The notes: a model not told the origin generated them from the letters alone. 42,722 nucleotides of DNA from Longibaculum muris (GCF_004343035.1 NZ_SMCQ01000026.1:1-42722), one strand, 5' to 3'. Counted from the first letter of the stretch, positions 18,774 through 27,981 are shown. Program-made: numbers and translations.

Positions 18774-20475
18774 ATTTAATTTCTAATTGATTTGGATCTA
18801 AGAATTGACTTTGGTGTTTCTTATAAGCAACAAAAGTACGATTTGCTATATCGAGTGAAATATCGCCAATTCTTTCCATATGTGATAAAATATCTAAGAA
18901 AACTGAAGCAGAGACAGAATTATCACAAATATTATCACACATACGTTCAAAATGATTCTGTTGACATTCTAAAATCAAAGCATTGAGTTGTTTTGTTTTA
19001 CTATTGAGCTGTCCTAATAAACGAGTCCCTTTGCGAGTCTCATAGATATGCATTGCAGTGATAAGCATATCTTCTACTAAAGCATAGATTTTCTTAAAAT
19101 CATCAATAGCCCCTTGAGAAAATTGACCATTTTCATCATAAACCATTTTATAAAAATCTATGAGATTATTAACTTGGTCAGAAATTTGTTCTAAGTGTTT
19201 AATAATTTGATAATTTTTATAATATTCTTGGGTTTGATCTTTTGATAATGTAGGTTGTTGAGCAATTTTTAATAGATATTGTGATAAATTAGCATCATAT
19301 TTATTAACCAATGCTTCAACTTCAAGGACTTCATCATAAACTTCTTGTTCTTTTGAAGTGAGATAATGCTGGGATAGTTTTATATTTTCTAAGACATTAC
19401 GTCCCATTCGCATTGTATTCTTTTTAGCAACAGCTAAAGCTGCAGCTGGGAATTTTTCAATCAATTGATCATCTAACTCATCAATATTTTCAATTTTAAC
19501 CCCTCTAGAATCTTCACCAGGTATCAAAAGTTGAAGTAATTTCACACATTGACCAACAAAAGGAATAATTAAAATTGTAGAAATAACATTGAAAAGAAAA
19601 TGTGCCTGAGCAATATACATTTCACCGCTTCCACCAATCAAATGATTGGCAAAGTTAGTCAATTGAACAAAAGGAATCAACAATAACATCCCAAGTAATG
19701 CACCTAAAACATTATATACAGCATGAAACCAAGCTGCACGACGTGTTGAAATAGATCCGCCAATCGCCGCTAGTAAAGCTGTCATACATGTTCCAACATT
19801 GGCTCCAAAGATAAATGCTGCCCCTGCAGCTGGTGATAATGCTCCAGTAACATAGAGTTTTTGAACAATTCCAATAACTGCGGTTGAAGATTGCATAATC
19901 GCTGTAGCCAGTGTTGCCCCTAACAAAGCAAACCAAGGTTGTTTACCTAACATCACCATGATATCCATAAACCATGGTTGTTTAGCAATCATTACCAATT
20001 GATCACTCATTAATTCCAAGCCAACAAAAATCAATCCAAAGCCAGCAACGACTTTACCAATATATGACATTTTCTTACGTTTAGCCAAAAACATCATTGC
20101 TATTCCAATAAAAACAAAATAATAAGCAAATTGTTCAATATTTAAGCCAATCATAATCGATGTCACACATGTTCCAATATTTGCTCCAATCGTAATTCCA
20201 ATAGCCTGAACAAGTCCCATTAACCCCGCTCTTACAAGACTAATTGAAATAACTGTCACAGCTGAACTGGAATGCAAAAGTGCCGATATCACTGTTCCTA
20301 CAAAAATAGACATAAAGAGATTACGGGTATATTTTTCAATATATTCTCGAATTCTTGTTCCAGCAATACTTTTTAAAGCATCACTCATCATATTGATGCC
20401 ATAAATAAATATTGCTAATCCTCCTAAAACAATTCCTACCATTTGAATTGTTGCTGCATTTAACCAATTTGCCAT
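18772..20475 (-). CDS. Na/Pi cotransporter family protein with PhoU-like tail
   Basis: A NptA/YjbB-type sodium-phosphate symporter-like protein. Two inverted membrane repeats each carry the hallmark serine motif: HSSSAVTV in the first and MQSSTAVIGIV in the second. About eight membrane segments fill the first ~320 residues. The last ~220 residues are helical and PhoU-like (LEQISDQVNNLIDFYK and HMERIGDISLDIANRT). In some bacteria these proteins export phosphate to avoid overload. I start at the ATG at 20473-20475, because an extended -10 box at 20500-20508 would leave the earlier in-frame ATG at 20487 only about 6 bases of leader. The protein is then 567 residues. Confidence 0.9.
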   Translation of the reverse strand: MANWLNAATIQMVGIVLGGLAIFIYGINMMSDALKSIAGTRIREYIEKYTRNLFMSIFVGTVISALLHSSSAVTVISISLVRAGLMGLVQAIGITIGANIGTCVTSIMIGLNIEQFAYYFVFIGIAMMFLAKRKKMSYIGKVVAGFGLIFVGLELMSDQLVMIAKQPWFMDIMVMLGKQPWFALLGATLATAIMQSSTAVIGIVQKLYVTGALSPAAGAAFIFGANVGTCMTALLAAIGGSISTRRAAWFHAVYNVLGALLGMLLLIPFVQLTNFANHLIGGSGEMYIAQAHFLFNVISTILIIPFVGQCVKLLQLLIPGEDSRGVKIENIDELDDQLIEKFPAAALAVAKKNTMRMGRNVLENIKLSQHYLTSKEQEVYDEVLEVEALVNKYDANLSQYLLKIAQQPTLSKDQTQEYYKNYQIIKHLEQISDQVNNLIDFYKMVYDENGQFSQGAIDDFKKIYALVEDMLITAMHIYETRKGTRLLGQLNSKTKQLNALILECQQNHFERMCDNICDNSVSASVFLDILSHMERIGDISLDIANRTFVAYKKHQSQFLDPNQLEIK

Positions 20476-20499
20476 ATCTCTCACCATCTTTCTATCTCT

Positions 20500-20508
20500 A
20501 TTTTACCA
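20500..20508 (-). promoter_or_regulatory. Extended -10 promoter of the Na/Pi transporter
   Basis: TGG-TAAAAT on the minus strand with a predicted start near 20493. The -35 region is poor. It helps decide which start codon is used for the transporter. Confidence 0.4.
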
Positions 20509-20544
20509 TAGCTTTTCCCTTAAATGATAAAAATTCAAAAACAA

Positions 20545-20582
20545 AAAAGTATTTTAAACATGATATGTTTGAAAATACTTTT
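20545..20582 (-). terminator. Terminator of truB-ribF
   Basis: A long hairpin: an outer 11-bp stem (20545-20555 with 20572-20582), an inner 6-bp stem, and one bulged base. It is followed by a T-rich stretch on the minus strand and contains the ribF stop codon. Confidence 0.7.
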
Positions 20583-21477
20583 GAATATAAGCTTGATCTA
20601 AATTTAATTGTTGAATCAATTCATCTTTATTATGAAATGACTTTTCTTTACGAATGAATAAATAAAACTCAACAACAATCTTTTCTCCATAAATATCTTG
20701 ATTAAAATCAAAAATATTCACTTCTAAAGATGGTTTATCTAAAGCAGTAAAGGTAGGATTATATCCAATATTACACATTCCTATATAACATTGTCCTTGA
20801 ATATAAACCTTCACTCCATAGACCCCATTAACCGGTAAGAAATAAGAATGATAATCAATATTAGCAGTTGGAAAACCAATTAAATGCCCTATTCTTCTTC
20901 CTTTAATAACTTCACCTTTAATTGTATATTGGCGTCCCAATAATTCATTTAAATCTTCAATTTGACCACGTTCTAAATGATTTCTAATACGTGATGAAGA
21001 AATTTTTTCATCTTTATAAATAACTTCATCAATCACACTTACACCTAAATCTGTATGTTTTTTTAAAGTTGTTGGGTCACCTGAATTACAAGCTCCAAAG
21101 CGAAAATCATAACCACATACAACATGTTGAATATGACAATTGATTAAATATCTTTCTATGAAAGTTTCAGGTGAAATAGCAGCTACTTCTTTAGTAAACT
21201 CAATAACAAATAAATAATCAATCCCTTTATCTTCTAAAATCGCAATACGATCATTCATTGAAGTTAAATACTTTTCTTCAGTAATCTTTCCTAATACATA
21301 CAAAGGATAATGATCAAAAGTCATTAAGGCTTTTGCATAACCTTTTTCATTTGATACCTTAATCACTTCATCAACCAAGGCCATATGTCCAACATGAAGT
21401 CCATCAAAAAAACCAATGGCACTACATACCGGTTGTTCTATATCGACTTTTTGTCCCCTTAAATAAATAACTTTCAT
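20554..21477 (-). CDS. ribF: Bifunctional riboflavin kinase / FAD synthetase
   Basis: Makes FMN from riboflavin and then FAD in the cytoplasm. The N-terminal nucleotidyltransferase half has GFFDGLHVGH (the HxGH-type motif), CGYDFRFG and ISSSRIRNHL. The C-terminal riboflavin kinase half has GFPTANI and GVYGVKV, and ends in an NLDQAYIQKYF helix. The length of 307 residues is normal. The start overlaps the truB stop by one base (TAATG), with GAGAGG 9 bases upstream inside truB. truB-ribF adjacency is widespread in bacteria. Confidence 0.96.
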   Translation of the reverse strand: MKVIYLRGQKVDIEQPVCSAIGFFDGLHVGHMALVDEVIKVSNEKGYAKALMTFDHYPLYVLGKITEEKYLTSMNDRIAILEDKGIDYLFVIEFTKEVAAISPETFIERYLINCHIQHVVCGYDFRFGACNSGDPTTLKKHTDLGVSVIDEVIYKDEKISSSRIRNHLERGQIEDLNELLGRQYTIKGEVIKGRRIGHLIGFPTANIDYHSYFLPVNGVYGVKVYIQGQCYIGMCNIGYNPTFTALDKPSLEVNIFDFNQDIYGEKIVVEFYLFIRKEKSFHNKDELIQQLNLDQAYIQKYFQTYHV

Positions 21478-22313
21478 TAAAATAATCCTCTCACACTTTT
21501 TAGATAACCTTTGCCATCTGGTCCATAGACAGCCAAGACTTTTCCCTCACGATTAACAACAACAACTTGATGGTCAATATCACTTTTGATTGTCTTTCCA
21601 TGAATCACAATATTTTCATCTTCAACTTCGTATTTTTCAAAATGAGCAAAAGCTTCCTCTAAACTCAAAAGATGAAAATGTCCCTTTTCAACATCTTCTA
21701 AACTCACACAATCCTTTAAAAGAAAATGACCTGATTGACTTCTGATTAAATGTGACATATGACCAGGATAACCTAGCTTTCGAGCAATATCAACACAAAG
21801 AGAACGAATATATGTTCCTTTTGAACATTTTACCTGAAAACGAATAATATTATCTTTTTGTTCAAGTAATTGGATATCTTTAATCACAATATCACGTGGT
21901 TCAATATGAACATCTTCACCATTTCTAGCATATTCATATAATTTTTTTCCATTCACCTTAATGGCTGAATAGATCGGTGGCATTTGTTTTTGAGCGCCTA
22001 AAAAAGACAACAATACTTCTTCAACATGATCGACACCTTGAAATTCTTTTGTTTCTAATACTGTACCACTAGCATCATATGTATCCGTAGATTTTCCTAA
22101 AGAAAGTGTTGCTATATATTCTTTTTCTTCACTTGTTAAAAATTGCAAAGCCTTTGTTGCTTTACCAATACATAAAACCAAAACCCCTGTTGCATCAGGA
22201 TCCAAAGTTCCACAATGTCCAACTTTCTTAGTATGTAACAAACGTCTTATACAGTTAACAACATCATGACTTGTCATACCCGCTGGTTTGTTAATTAATA
22301 ATATTCCATCCAT
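21477..22313 (-). CDS. truB: tRNA pseudouridine(55) synthase
   Basis: Makes pseudouridine 55 in the T loop of tRNAs. The N-terminal motif GILLINKPAGMTSHDVV and GTLDPDATGVL with catalytic Asp38 are diagnostic. The middle KGTYIRSL and a C-terminal PUA-like part (NIVIHGKTI to the end) complete the protein at 278 residues. I start at the ATG at 22311-22313. The longer frame from a TTG at 22349 would begin upstream of the extended -10 box at 22330-22338, so it cannot be the start if that promoter is used. It is the first gene of truB-ribF. Confidence 0.95.
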   Translation of the reverse strand: MDGILLINKPAGMTSHDVVNCIRRLLHTKKVGHCGTLDPDATGVLVLCIGKATKALQFLTSEEKEYIATLSLGKSTDTYDASGTVLETKEFQGVDHVEEVLLSFLGAQKQMPPIYSAIKVNGKKLYEYARNGEDVHIEPRDIVIKDIQLLEQKDNIIRFQVKCSKGTYIRSLCVDIARKLGYPGHMSHLIRSQSGHFLLKDCVSLEDVEKGHFHLLSLEEAFAHFEKYEVEDENIVIHGKTIKSDIDHQVVVVNREGKVLAVYGPDGKGYLKSVRGLF

Positions 22314-22329
22314 CTTATCACCGTTGTTT

Positions 22330-22338
22330 AGTATACCA
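22330..22338 (-). promoter_or_regulatory. Extended -10 promoter of truB-ribF
   Basis: TGG-TATACT on the minus strand gives a start near 22323, about 10 bases before the chosen truB ATG. The leader would be very short. The -35 region is weak. Confidence 0.45.
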
Positions 22339-22350
22339 TAAATAACCAAG

Positions 22351-22386
22351 AAAAGAAATAAAGAGTTCTTGTCATAAGAACCCTTT
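22351..22386 (-). terminator. Terminator of the FKBP lipoprotein gene
   Basis: A stem of 4 plus 6 bp with one mismatch (22360-22370 with 22376-22386) and a 5-base loop is followed on the minus strand by TATTTCTTTTCTT. It overlaps the stop codon. Confidence 0.65.
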
Positions 22387-23026
22387 ATTTTGCTTCGTGA
22401 TAAACATGATTTACAGCAACCTCAAAGACAACATTAGCATTTGCTAAACTTACAGTTTTTCCATTAATTGTCGTACTTCCATAATTTGAAGGAAATGTAA
22501 TATCAATTTCTTTGGTTTGAGTTGCTTTTAATCCCATTAATTGATTTTCAAAACCAGGAACAAATTGACCAGATCCAAGTTCTAATAAGAAACCATTGGC
22601 ACTTCCTCCATCAAAAGCTTCTCCTTTTAACTTTCCAACATAATCAATTTTTACAATATCACCTTTTTGACTTGCTTCTTTGGTTTCTTTATAAGCTTTA
22701 TTTAATGTAATATCAAACTCACATTTTTGACCAGCTAAATCTCTAGATTGATAATTCTCAGGAAATGTGACTTCAATTGTTTTTTCACTTCCCACTTTCA
22801 TATCAACAATTTGTTCTTCAAATCCATCAATAAAAGTCTTTGAACCTAATTCTAAAATATAACCTTCAGCCGTTCCACCTTGAAAAGCTTTTCCTGCTAA
22901 TTTCCCAACAAAATCAATGTTTACAACATCTCCATTTTCAGCTTTAACTTGAGATGTAGACGTTTTTTCACTTTGACATCCTGTTAATAATCCTAAACAC
23001 AATAAAGCAACTAAAATTTTCTTCAT
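22385..23026 (-). CDS. Lipoprotein with two tandem FKBP (trigger-factor-type) PPIase domains
   Basis: A surface lipoprotein of 213 residues. The first 16 residues are a signal peptide ending in the lipobox LLTGC (lipidated Cys17). Two homologous domains follow, about 31-114 and 121-209. Each carries the FKBP pattern GDxVxIDxVGKLxGxAFxGGxAxGxxLELGS, then GFExQ, then TFPxNY, close to the PPIase domain of trigger factor. So the predicted job is folding or isomerising exported proteins outside the membrane, similar in role to PrsA. The duplication is old: domain 2 has a longer final loop. No ribosome-binding part of trigger factor is present. It sits 9 bases after tyrS and ends in its own terminator. 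Confidence 0.85.
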   Translation of the reverse strand: MKKILVALLCLGLLTGCQSEKTSTSQVKAENGDVVNIDFVGKLAGKAFQGGTAEGYILELGSKTFIDGFEEQIVDMKVGSEKTIEVTFPENYQSRDLAGQKCEFDITLNKAYKETKEASQKGDIVKIDYVGKLKGEAFDGGSANGFLLELGSGQFVPGFENQLMGLKATQTKEIDITFPSNYGSTTINGKTVSLANANVVFEVAVNHVYHEAK

Positions 23027-23035
23027 ATCTTACCT

Positions 23036-24262
23036 CTACTTATGATTAATGACATAATAGTTTTTCTTACCACGTCTAATAACAGTAGCAACTTGACCAA
23101 ATGCATTTTCTTTCTTCACAACAAATTCCACATCTGTAACTTTTTCACCATTAACTAATACTGATCCACCTGTAACGAATTGACGAGCTTCACGATTTGA
23201 AGAAGCTGCACCTACTTTAACTAAGGCAGTTAAGATTTGAGTATCTTCTTCCATTTCAATGCTTGGAACTCCATTGAAGCAAGATTGAACTTGTTCTAAT
23301 GTTAAATTTTGAATTTTTCCAGAGAACAACATTTGAGAGATTTCTAATGCTTCATTATATGCTTCTTCACCATGAATGAAGGTAATAACTTCTTTTGCTA
23401 AAGCTTTATGAGCTTCTCTTAAATGTGGTTGTGTTTTATTCTTTTCTTCTAATTCTTCAATTTCTTCTTTTGATAAGAAAGTTAAGAATTTTAAGTAATC
23501 AATGACTTTGTCATCTTCTGAATTGATAAAGAATTGATACATTTCATATGGAGATGTCTTTTTACGATCTAACCAAATCGCATGTCCATTTGTTTTTCCA
23601 AATTTTGTACCATCAGATTTTGTAAGTAATGGCATTGTAAATCCATAAGCTTCTTTTCCTGTTTTCTTTCTAATTAATTCAATCCCAGCTGTAATGTTTC
23701 CCCATTGATCTTGACCAGCAACTTGCATATGACAATCTTTATTTTCATATAACCAATAAAAGTCCATGGCCTGCATAATCATGTAAGAAAATTCTGTATA
23801 AGTAATTCCTAAATCTAATCTTCTTTTAACAATATCTTTATTTAACATGTAATTAACGTTAAAGTATTTTCCATAGTCTCTTAAAAAGTCAATAAAGTTT
23901 AAATCTTTTGACCAATCATAGTTATTAACAACTTCAAAACCAAATAAATCTTGAGCTTGTTTCTTTAAACAATCAAAATTATGTTGAACTTGTTCTTTTG
24001 TAATCATTGGTCTTTCAGTATCAGGTTTTGGATCACCAATTAAACCAGTTGCTCCACCAACCAATAAAATAGGATTATGCCCTGCATCTTTTAATCTCTT
24101 ACTAATTAAAAAAGATGAAAAATGTCCAATATGTAAACTATCTCCAGTTGGATCAGTTCCAATATAGAAAGTCATTCCTCCATTATTTAATTTTTCTTCT
24201 AAATCTGGTGAACTGACATCTTTAATCAATCCACGCCATACCAATTCATCATAAATTTTCAT
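23036..24262 (-). CDS. tyrS: Tyrosyl-tRNA synthetase
   Basis: Charges tRNA(Tyr). Class I signatures are visible: DPTGDSLHIGH near residue 37-47 (HIGH motif) and KFGKT (KMSKS variant) near 230. The tyrosine-binding region is seen in VAGQDQWGNITAG. The C-terminal S4-like RNA-binding domain has REARQFVTGGSVLVNGEKV. The length of 408 residues is normal for the TyrS form. GGAGG lies 5 bases before the ATG. Expression is set by the T-box leader immediately upstream. Confidence 0.97.
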   Translation of the reverse strand: MKIYDELVWRGLIKDVSSPDLEEKLNNGGMTFYIGTDPTGDSLHIGHFSSFLISKRLKDAGHNPILLVGGATGLIGDPKPDTERPMITKEQVQHNFDCLKKQAQDLFGFEVVNNYDWSKDLNFIDFLRDYGKYFNVNYMLNKDIVKRRLDLGITYTEFSYMIMQAMDFYWLYENKDCHMQVAGQDQWGNITAGIELIRKKTGKEAYGFTMPLLTKSDGTKFGKTNGHAIWLDRKKTSPYEMYQFFINSEDDKVIDYLKFLTFLSKEEIEELEEKNKTQPHLREAHKALAKEVITFIHGEEAYNEALEISQMLFSGKIQNLTLEQVQSCFNGVPSIEMEEDTQILTALVKVGAASSNREARQFVTGGSVLVNGEKVTDVEFVVKKENAFGQVATVIRRGKKNYYVINHK

Positions 24263-24280
24263 AATATCCTCCTTATAATA

Positions 24281-24488
24281 TAAAAGAGAATTCCTCCCAA
24301 AGGACGAATTCTCGCGGTACCACCTTTATTTATGTTTACACATACTCTCTTATTGATAACGGTGTTGCCACCGTCTAAGCTTTGCACTTAGATGCTCCAG
24401 AGTGTATTCATTATATTTTGTGACTTGTTTCCACCATCCACAAGCTCTCTATGACACAGCCTATAACTACTTGTCTCCTTCAACGCTT
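24281..24488 (-). promoter_or_regulatory. T-box riboswitch, tyrosine-specific, of tyrS
   Basis: The T-box sequence AGGTGGTACCGCG (plus 24313-24325 region) precedes a terminator hairpin with stem 24286-24293 / 24306-24313 and a T-run. Upstream is a Stem I with an AGTA bulge and, in the specifier loop, the context GAA-TAC-ACTC. Its TAC codon (plus 24404-24406) matches tyrosine. Uncharged tRNA(Tyr) would pair with both sites and prevent termination. The leader runs about 208 bases from the predicted start near 24488. Confidence 0.93.
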
Positions 24489-24494
24489 GAATAT

Positions 24495-24523
24495 ATCATA
24501 TTAAATTTTGAAGATGAAGTCAA
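24495..24523 (-). promoter_or_regulatory. tyrS promoter
   Basis: On the minus strand TTGACT (24518-24523), a 17-base spacer and TATGAT (24495-24500). It lies just after the CLC stop codon and drives the T-box leader. Confidence 0.75.
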
Positions 24524-24539
24524 CAGCAAAATCGAAACA

Positions 24540-26099
24540 TCATGAAAAAGTAAAGATTTCCGCTAATTTTGCTTTCGATTCTTCAATTCTATATTTATCA
24601 ACAATAATAATCACTTGATCTCCCACATAAAATTGTGTATCACCATGAGGAATAATCTCACGTTTCCCTCGCATAATGGAAACCAATAAACAACGTGGAG
24701 GTAATTTTAAAGAAGCAACTGTTTGATTAACAGCAAGACTTCCTAAACTCACAACAAAAGAAATTAATTCTTTGTTTTCAACATAATCAGTTTGCGTTTT
24801 ATTTTTAGTTAAACGATGTAATAAGCTTTCATAAATCGGTTCACTTCCAATACTATTTGCTACAATATAAGCAATAAAAGAAACCGCTGCAATTGGTAAC
24901 ATCAACTTCAATGTTCCACACATTTCAGCAATTAATACAATTCCAGTAATTGGAGCTCTTACAATTCCGGCAAAGAATCCAGCCATTGCAAAGATAATAA
25001 AATTCATAAAATATATTTCAGGAACCCCTAACATAATTGCAAGTTTCCCAAAAATAGCACCAATCAAACTCCCTAAAATAAGTAAAGGGAAGAAAATACC
25101 ACCCGGTGCTCCCGAACCAAAACTTAATAATGAAAATATGAATTTAACAATCAATAGAATAACCAATGTTGATAAAACAACGTTTTCACTATTCAAATAA
25201 CTCACTAAAACATGTCCTCCCCCAATGACTTGAGGGATATATAGACCTAAAATTCCAGAAATAAGTAACGGAATAATCACTTTTTGATGAGATTTTAAAC
25301 AAGGAATTCTATCATAAAGATGTAGGGATGTCATTGTCATCTTATTATAAAAAGCCCCTAACAATCCCGTCGCAACTCCTAAGATCAATAACCATCCATA
25401 ATCATATAAAGGTAATGCATAATCCATAGTAAAATGTAATGATGGTGATAAACCAAAAACATTACGACTTAAAAAATCACCTGTGATAGAAGCACACATA
25501 ACAGAAACCAAAGCACTGGTTGAAAAATTCTTATGAACTTCTTCTAAAGCAAACATAATTCCTGCTAGTGGTGCATTAAATGCTGCCGATAAACCAGCTG
25601 CTGCTCCACATGTCAATAAAAATCTTTCTTCGGTTTTAATACGTTTAAAAAAACGTGAAACTGCTTTTCCTACCATTGCGCCTAATTGAATACTAGGCCC
25701 TTCTCGTCCTAAAGACAATCCCCCAACAATACAAAGCGTTCCTGCGACAATTTTCGCACAAAGAACCTTATACCAACACTGATCAATCTGCCCCTGAACT
25801 TCAGCTTCAACTTGAGGAATCCCTGAACCAGAAATATATGGTTCATATTTCAAAAACAAAGAAATAATAAACCCTAAAATTCCTAAACCTATTAACCATA
25901 AAATAATATAGAAGATATTTCCTTTCACAAAAGATGCAATTGTAAAATATAAAGATTCAGCATTCGTTAATAATAAACGATAAACAATCGCAATAAAACC
26001 AGCTATTCCACCAACTAATAAACCTTCAAAAAACAAACGACTGCTTAGTTTATTTCTTTCTTTTAATATATGTAGTGTTTCAGAATTTCTTTTTTCCAT
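24540..26099 (-). CDS. CLC-type chloride/proton antiporter with TrkA-C domain
   Basis: A CLC-family transporter of 519 residues. The selectivity motifs are GSGIP (91-95), GREGP (131-135) with the gating Glu133, and GGIFFP. FALEEVHKNF carries the internal proton-path Glu seen in exchangers, so Cl-/H+ antiport is more likely than a passive channel. The GREGP wording also argues against the fluoride-specific branch. The last ~90 residues form a soluble TrkA-C (RCK-C) regulatory domain, a fusion known in this family. GAGGGG lies 6 bases before the ATG. Likely role: acid or chloride homeostasis. Confidence 0.93.
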   Translation of the reverse strand: MEKRNSETLHILKERNKLSSRLFFEGLLVGGIAGFIAIVYRLLLTNAESLYFTIASFVKGNIFYIILWLIGLGILGFIISLFLKYEPYISGSGIPQVEAEVQGQIDQCWYKVLCAKIVAGTLCIVGGLSLGREGPSIQLGAMVGKAVSRFFKRIKTEERFLLTCGAAAGLSAAFNAPLAGIMFALEEVHKNFSTSALVSVMCASITGDFLSRNVFGLSPSLHFTMDYALPLYDYGWLLILGVATGLLGAFYNKMTMTSLHLYDRIPCLKSHQKVIIPLLISGILGLYIPQVIGGGHVLVSYLNSENVVLSTLVILLIVKFIFSLLSFGSGAPGGIFFPLLILGSLIGAIFGKLAIMLGVPEIYFMNFIIFAMAGFFAGIVRAPITGIVLIAEMCGTLKLMLPIAAVSFIAYIVANSIGSEPIYESLLHRLTKNKTQTDYVENKELISFVVSLGSLAVNQTVASLKLPPRCLLVSIMRGKREIIPHGDTQFYVGDQVIIIVDKYRIEESKAKLAEIFTFS

Positions 26100-26117
26100 T
26101 CTTTTCCCCTCTTTCGC

Positions 26118-26145
26118 AAAAAAACTTCTAAATCCTTAGAAGTTT
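26118..26145 (-). terminator. Terminator of the ytxG-ytxH-ccpA unit
   Basis: A perfect 10-bp stem (26122-26131 with 26136-26145) with a 4-base loop is followed by seven Ts on the minus strand. It overlaps the ccpA stop codon. Confidence 0.85.
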
Positions 26146-27151
26146 ATTTTGTCGTTCCTCTTGGCATTAATAAATGCTGCACTGGAACTTCTCTTGCATC
26201 AATTTCTTCTTCATTTAAAATCTTCGTTAATAAACGAACAGCTAAAGCACCCATATCATAAACTGGAACATGAATAGATGTTAAAGCAGGACGACAAATT
26301 AAAGCATAGCTTGTATCCATCATTCCAATCACTTCCATATCACCAGGAACTTGAATACCATTATCAATAGCCGCATTAACAACAGCTACAGCTTCTTTAT
26401 CATAACCTGAAAAAACAAGATCATGCTTATGATTTTTAAAATATTCTAAAAATTGTGGATAACTTTTTTCGTAATGTGTAGATGTTGGTAAAATTTGTTT
26501 ATCTTTATCAAAAGTCATACCATGTTTTTGATAAGCTTCTTCAATACCTAAAATTAAATCTTCTGTTCTAATAAGATTTTGTTTTGGACTGACAAAAACA
26601 ATATCCTTTTTACCTTTTGATAAATATTCATCAACAATATCATATGCAATCTTCTTTGCATCAATAAAAATTGAACCCATGTATTCACTAGAAACGCGTG
26701 AACCAATGACAACAGAAGGAATTTTATATTTATTAACCAATTGAATTTCTTGTTCAATTTCTTCATTATTAAATAAAATAACTCCATCAGCTCTTGATTT
26801 CACAACTTTTTCAATAACCGTTTCAATAGGGTTTCCATCACCGATTTCATCAGTTGTATAGATACTCACATTATAATCTAAACGACGGCTTGTATCACCA
26901 ATACCCCCAATCATATCTTTAACATGTGCAAATAATGATTGAGGAAAAACAATAGCAATTGTTGTTGTTTTACTTGTTGCAAGTCCTCTTGCGATTTGAT
27001 TAGGTTTGAAATCTAAACGTTGAATAGCTTCCATGACACGTTCACGTGTATTTGGTTTAACGACATTTGAGCCATTAATAACACGGGAAACCGTTGCTAA
27101 AGAAACACCTGCTTCTCTAGCAACATCATAAATTGTAACATTCTTACCCAT
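26144..27151 (-). CDS. ccpA: LacI-family regulator, probable catabolite control protein CcpA
   Basis: A 335-residue LacI/GalR-type transcription factor. The N-terminal helix-turn-helix (TIYDVAREAGVSLATVSRVING) and hinge helix (PNQIARGLA) are typical; the rest is a periplasmic-binding-protein fold. The opening sequence, length and the order murC-ytxG-ytxH-ccpA, which mirrors Bacillus subtilis, point to CcpA, the global carbon catabolite regulator that acts with phosphorylated HPr. A plain sugar-operon LacI regulator cannot be excluded from sequence alone. The ribosome site is weak and the ATG lies 2 bases after the ytxH stop, so translation may be coupled. Confidence 0.85.
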   Translation of the reverse strand: MGKNVTIYDVAREAGVSLATVSRVINGSNVVKPNTRERVMEAIQRLDFKPNQIARGLATSKTTTIAIVFPQSLFAHVKDMIGGIGDTSRRLDYNVSIYTTDEIGDGNPIETVIEKVVKSRADGVILFNNEEIEQEIQLVNKYKIPSVVIGSRVSSEYMGSIFIDAKKIAYDIVDEYLSKGKKDIVFVSPKQNLIRTEDLILGIEEAYQKHGMTFDKDKQILPTSTHYEKSYPQFLEYFKNHKHDLVFSGYDKEAVAVVNAAIDNGIQVPGDMEVIGMMDTSYALICRPALTSIHVPVYDMGALAVRLLTKILNEEEIDAREVPVQHLLMPRGTTK

Positions 27152-27153
27152 AA

Positions 27154-27636
27154 TTAATCTTTGATTTCTTCAATCATTTCTTCTAATTTATCTTCAACAT
27201 CATCGATTTCTTCTTCTAATTCATCTAAGTATTCATCATCTAATGAAGCATCTAAAACTTTAGATTTTACTTCATCTATTTTAGAATTCACTTTATCAGT
27301 TAAATCAACAACACCTTCTTTAACTTGCATATACTGATCAGTTTCTTTCACTTTAGAAGCAAATTCTTCTAATTTTGCTTCTAAATCAGTTAATTTTGTT
27401 CTTGTTGTTTCTTTAAAAGTATCTACATCAAATTCATCAACTGATTTTTTCACTGTCTCAATTGTTTGACCTAACAATGCTTCAACATCTTCTTTAGTCA
27501 TATTCTTTAATTGATCATATGCTTTTAAAGATTCTCTTTTAATATCCTCTCTTAATTCACTACCTTTTTTAGGAGCCAGTAACAATCCAGCAGCAGCACC
27601 AATTCCTAAACCTACTAAAAACTTTCCGAACTTCAT
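27154..27636 (-). CDS. YtxH domain protein
   Basis: A 160-residue YtxH-family protein. The N-terminal glycine-rich hydrophobic segment (KFLVGLGIGAAAGLLLAPKKGSELR) is the family signature and may insert into or associate with the membrane. The remainder is a long charged, coiled-coil-like helix. Relatives are general-stress proteins of unknown mechanism. I start at the ATG at 27634-27636, with AAAGGTG 6 bases upstream; an in-frame GTG at 27645 overlaps that site. Middle gene of the ytxG-ytxH-ccpA unit. Confidence 0.88.
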   Translation of the reverse strand: MKFGKFLVGLGIGAAAGLLLAPKKGSELREDIKRESLKAYDQLKNMTKEDVEALLGQTIETVKKSVDEFDVDTFKETTRTKLTDLEAKLEEFASKVKETDQYMQVKEGVVDLTDKVNSKIDEVKSKVLDASLDDEYLDELEEEIDDVEDKLEEMIEEIKD

Positions 27637-27654
27637 TTCTCTCACCTTTCTTTT

Positions 27655-27954
27655 CTATTTTTTTCTTCTAAAGATAGAAGTTAAAAACCCTAATACTGAA
27701 AGTAATCCAGTTTTCATTGCACCTCTTGAAAAGAAACCACTTACTAATTCAACTGGTGCATTTAACATTTCCATTTTATTATTGACATCATCTAAAATAT
27801 GATTCACTTTTGCTAAAGTTGTTTCAACAATTGTCATTAAAACAGTTGCTTCCTTCACAGCTCCAGACATTCTAATCAATAACAAGCCTAAGCTTAAACA
27901 AGCAAACGCAATACTCAATAGCAAAATACAATAACAGACTACTTGTGCGTCCAT
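27655..27954 (-). CDS. YtxG-like DUF948 membrane protein
   Basis: A 99-residue protein with one N-terminal membrane helix (VVCYCILLLSIAFACLSLGL), a helical middle (ETTLAKVNHILDDVNNKME), and a basic end. It fits the DUF948/YtxG family found beside ytxH in Firmicutes. I start at the ATG at 27952-27954, which has AAGGAG 5 bases upstream; a longer frame exists but has no site. It is the first gene after the promoter at 27982. Confidence 0.82.
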   Translation of the reverse strand: MDAQVVCYCILLLSIAFACLSLGLLLIRMSGAVKEATVLMTIVETTLAKVNHILDDVNNKMEMLNAPVELVSGFFSRGAMKTGLLSVLGFLTSIFRRKK

Positions 27955-27981
27955 AAGTTCTCCTTTCCTCGACTTTCTTTC

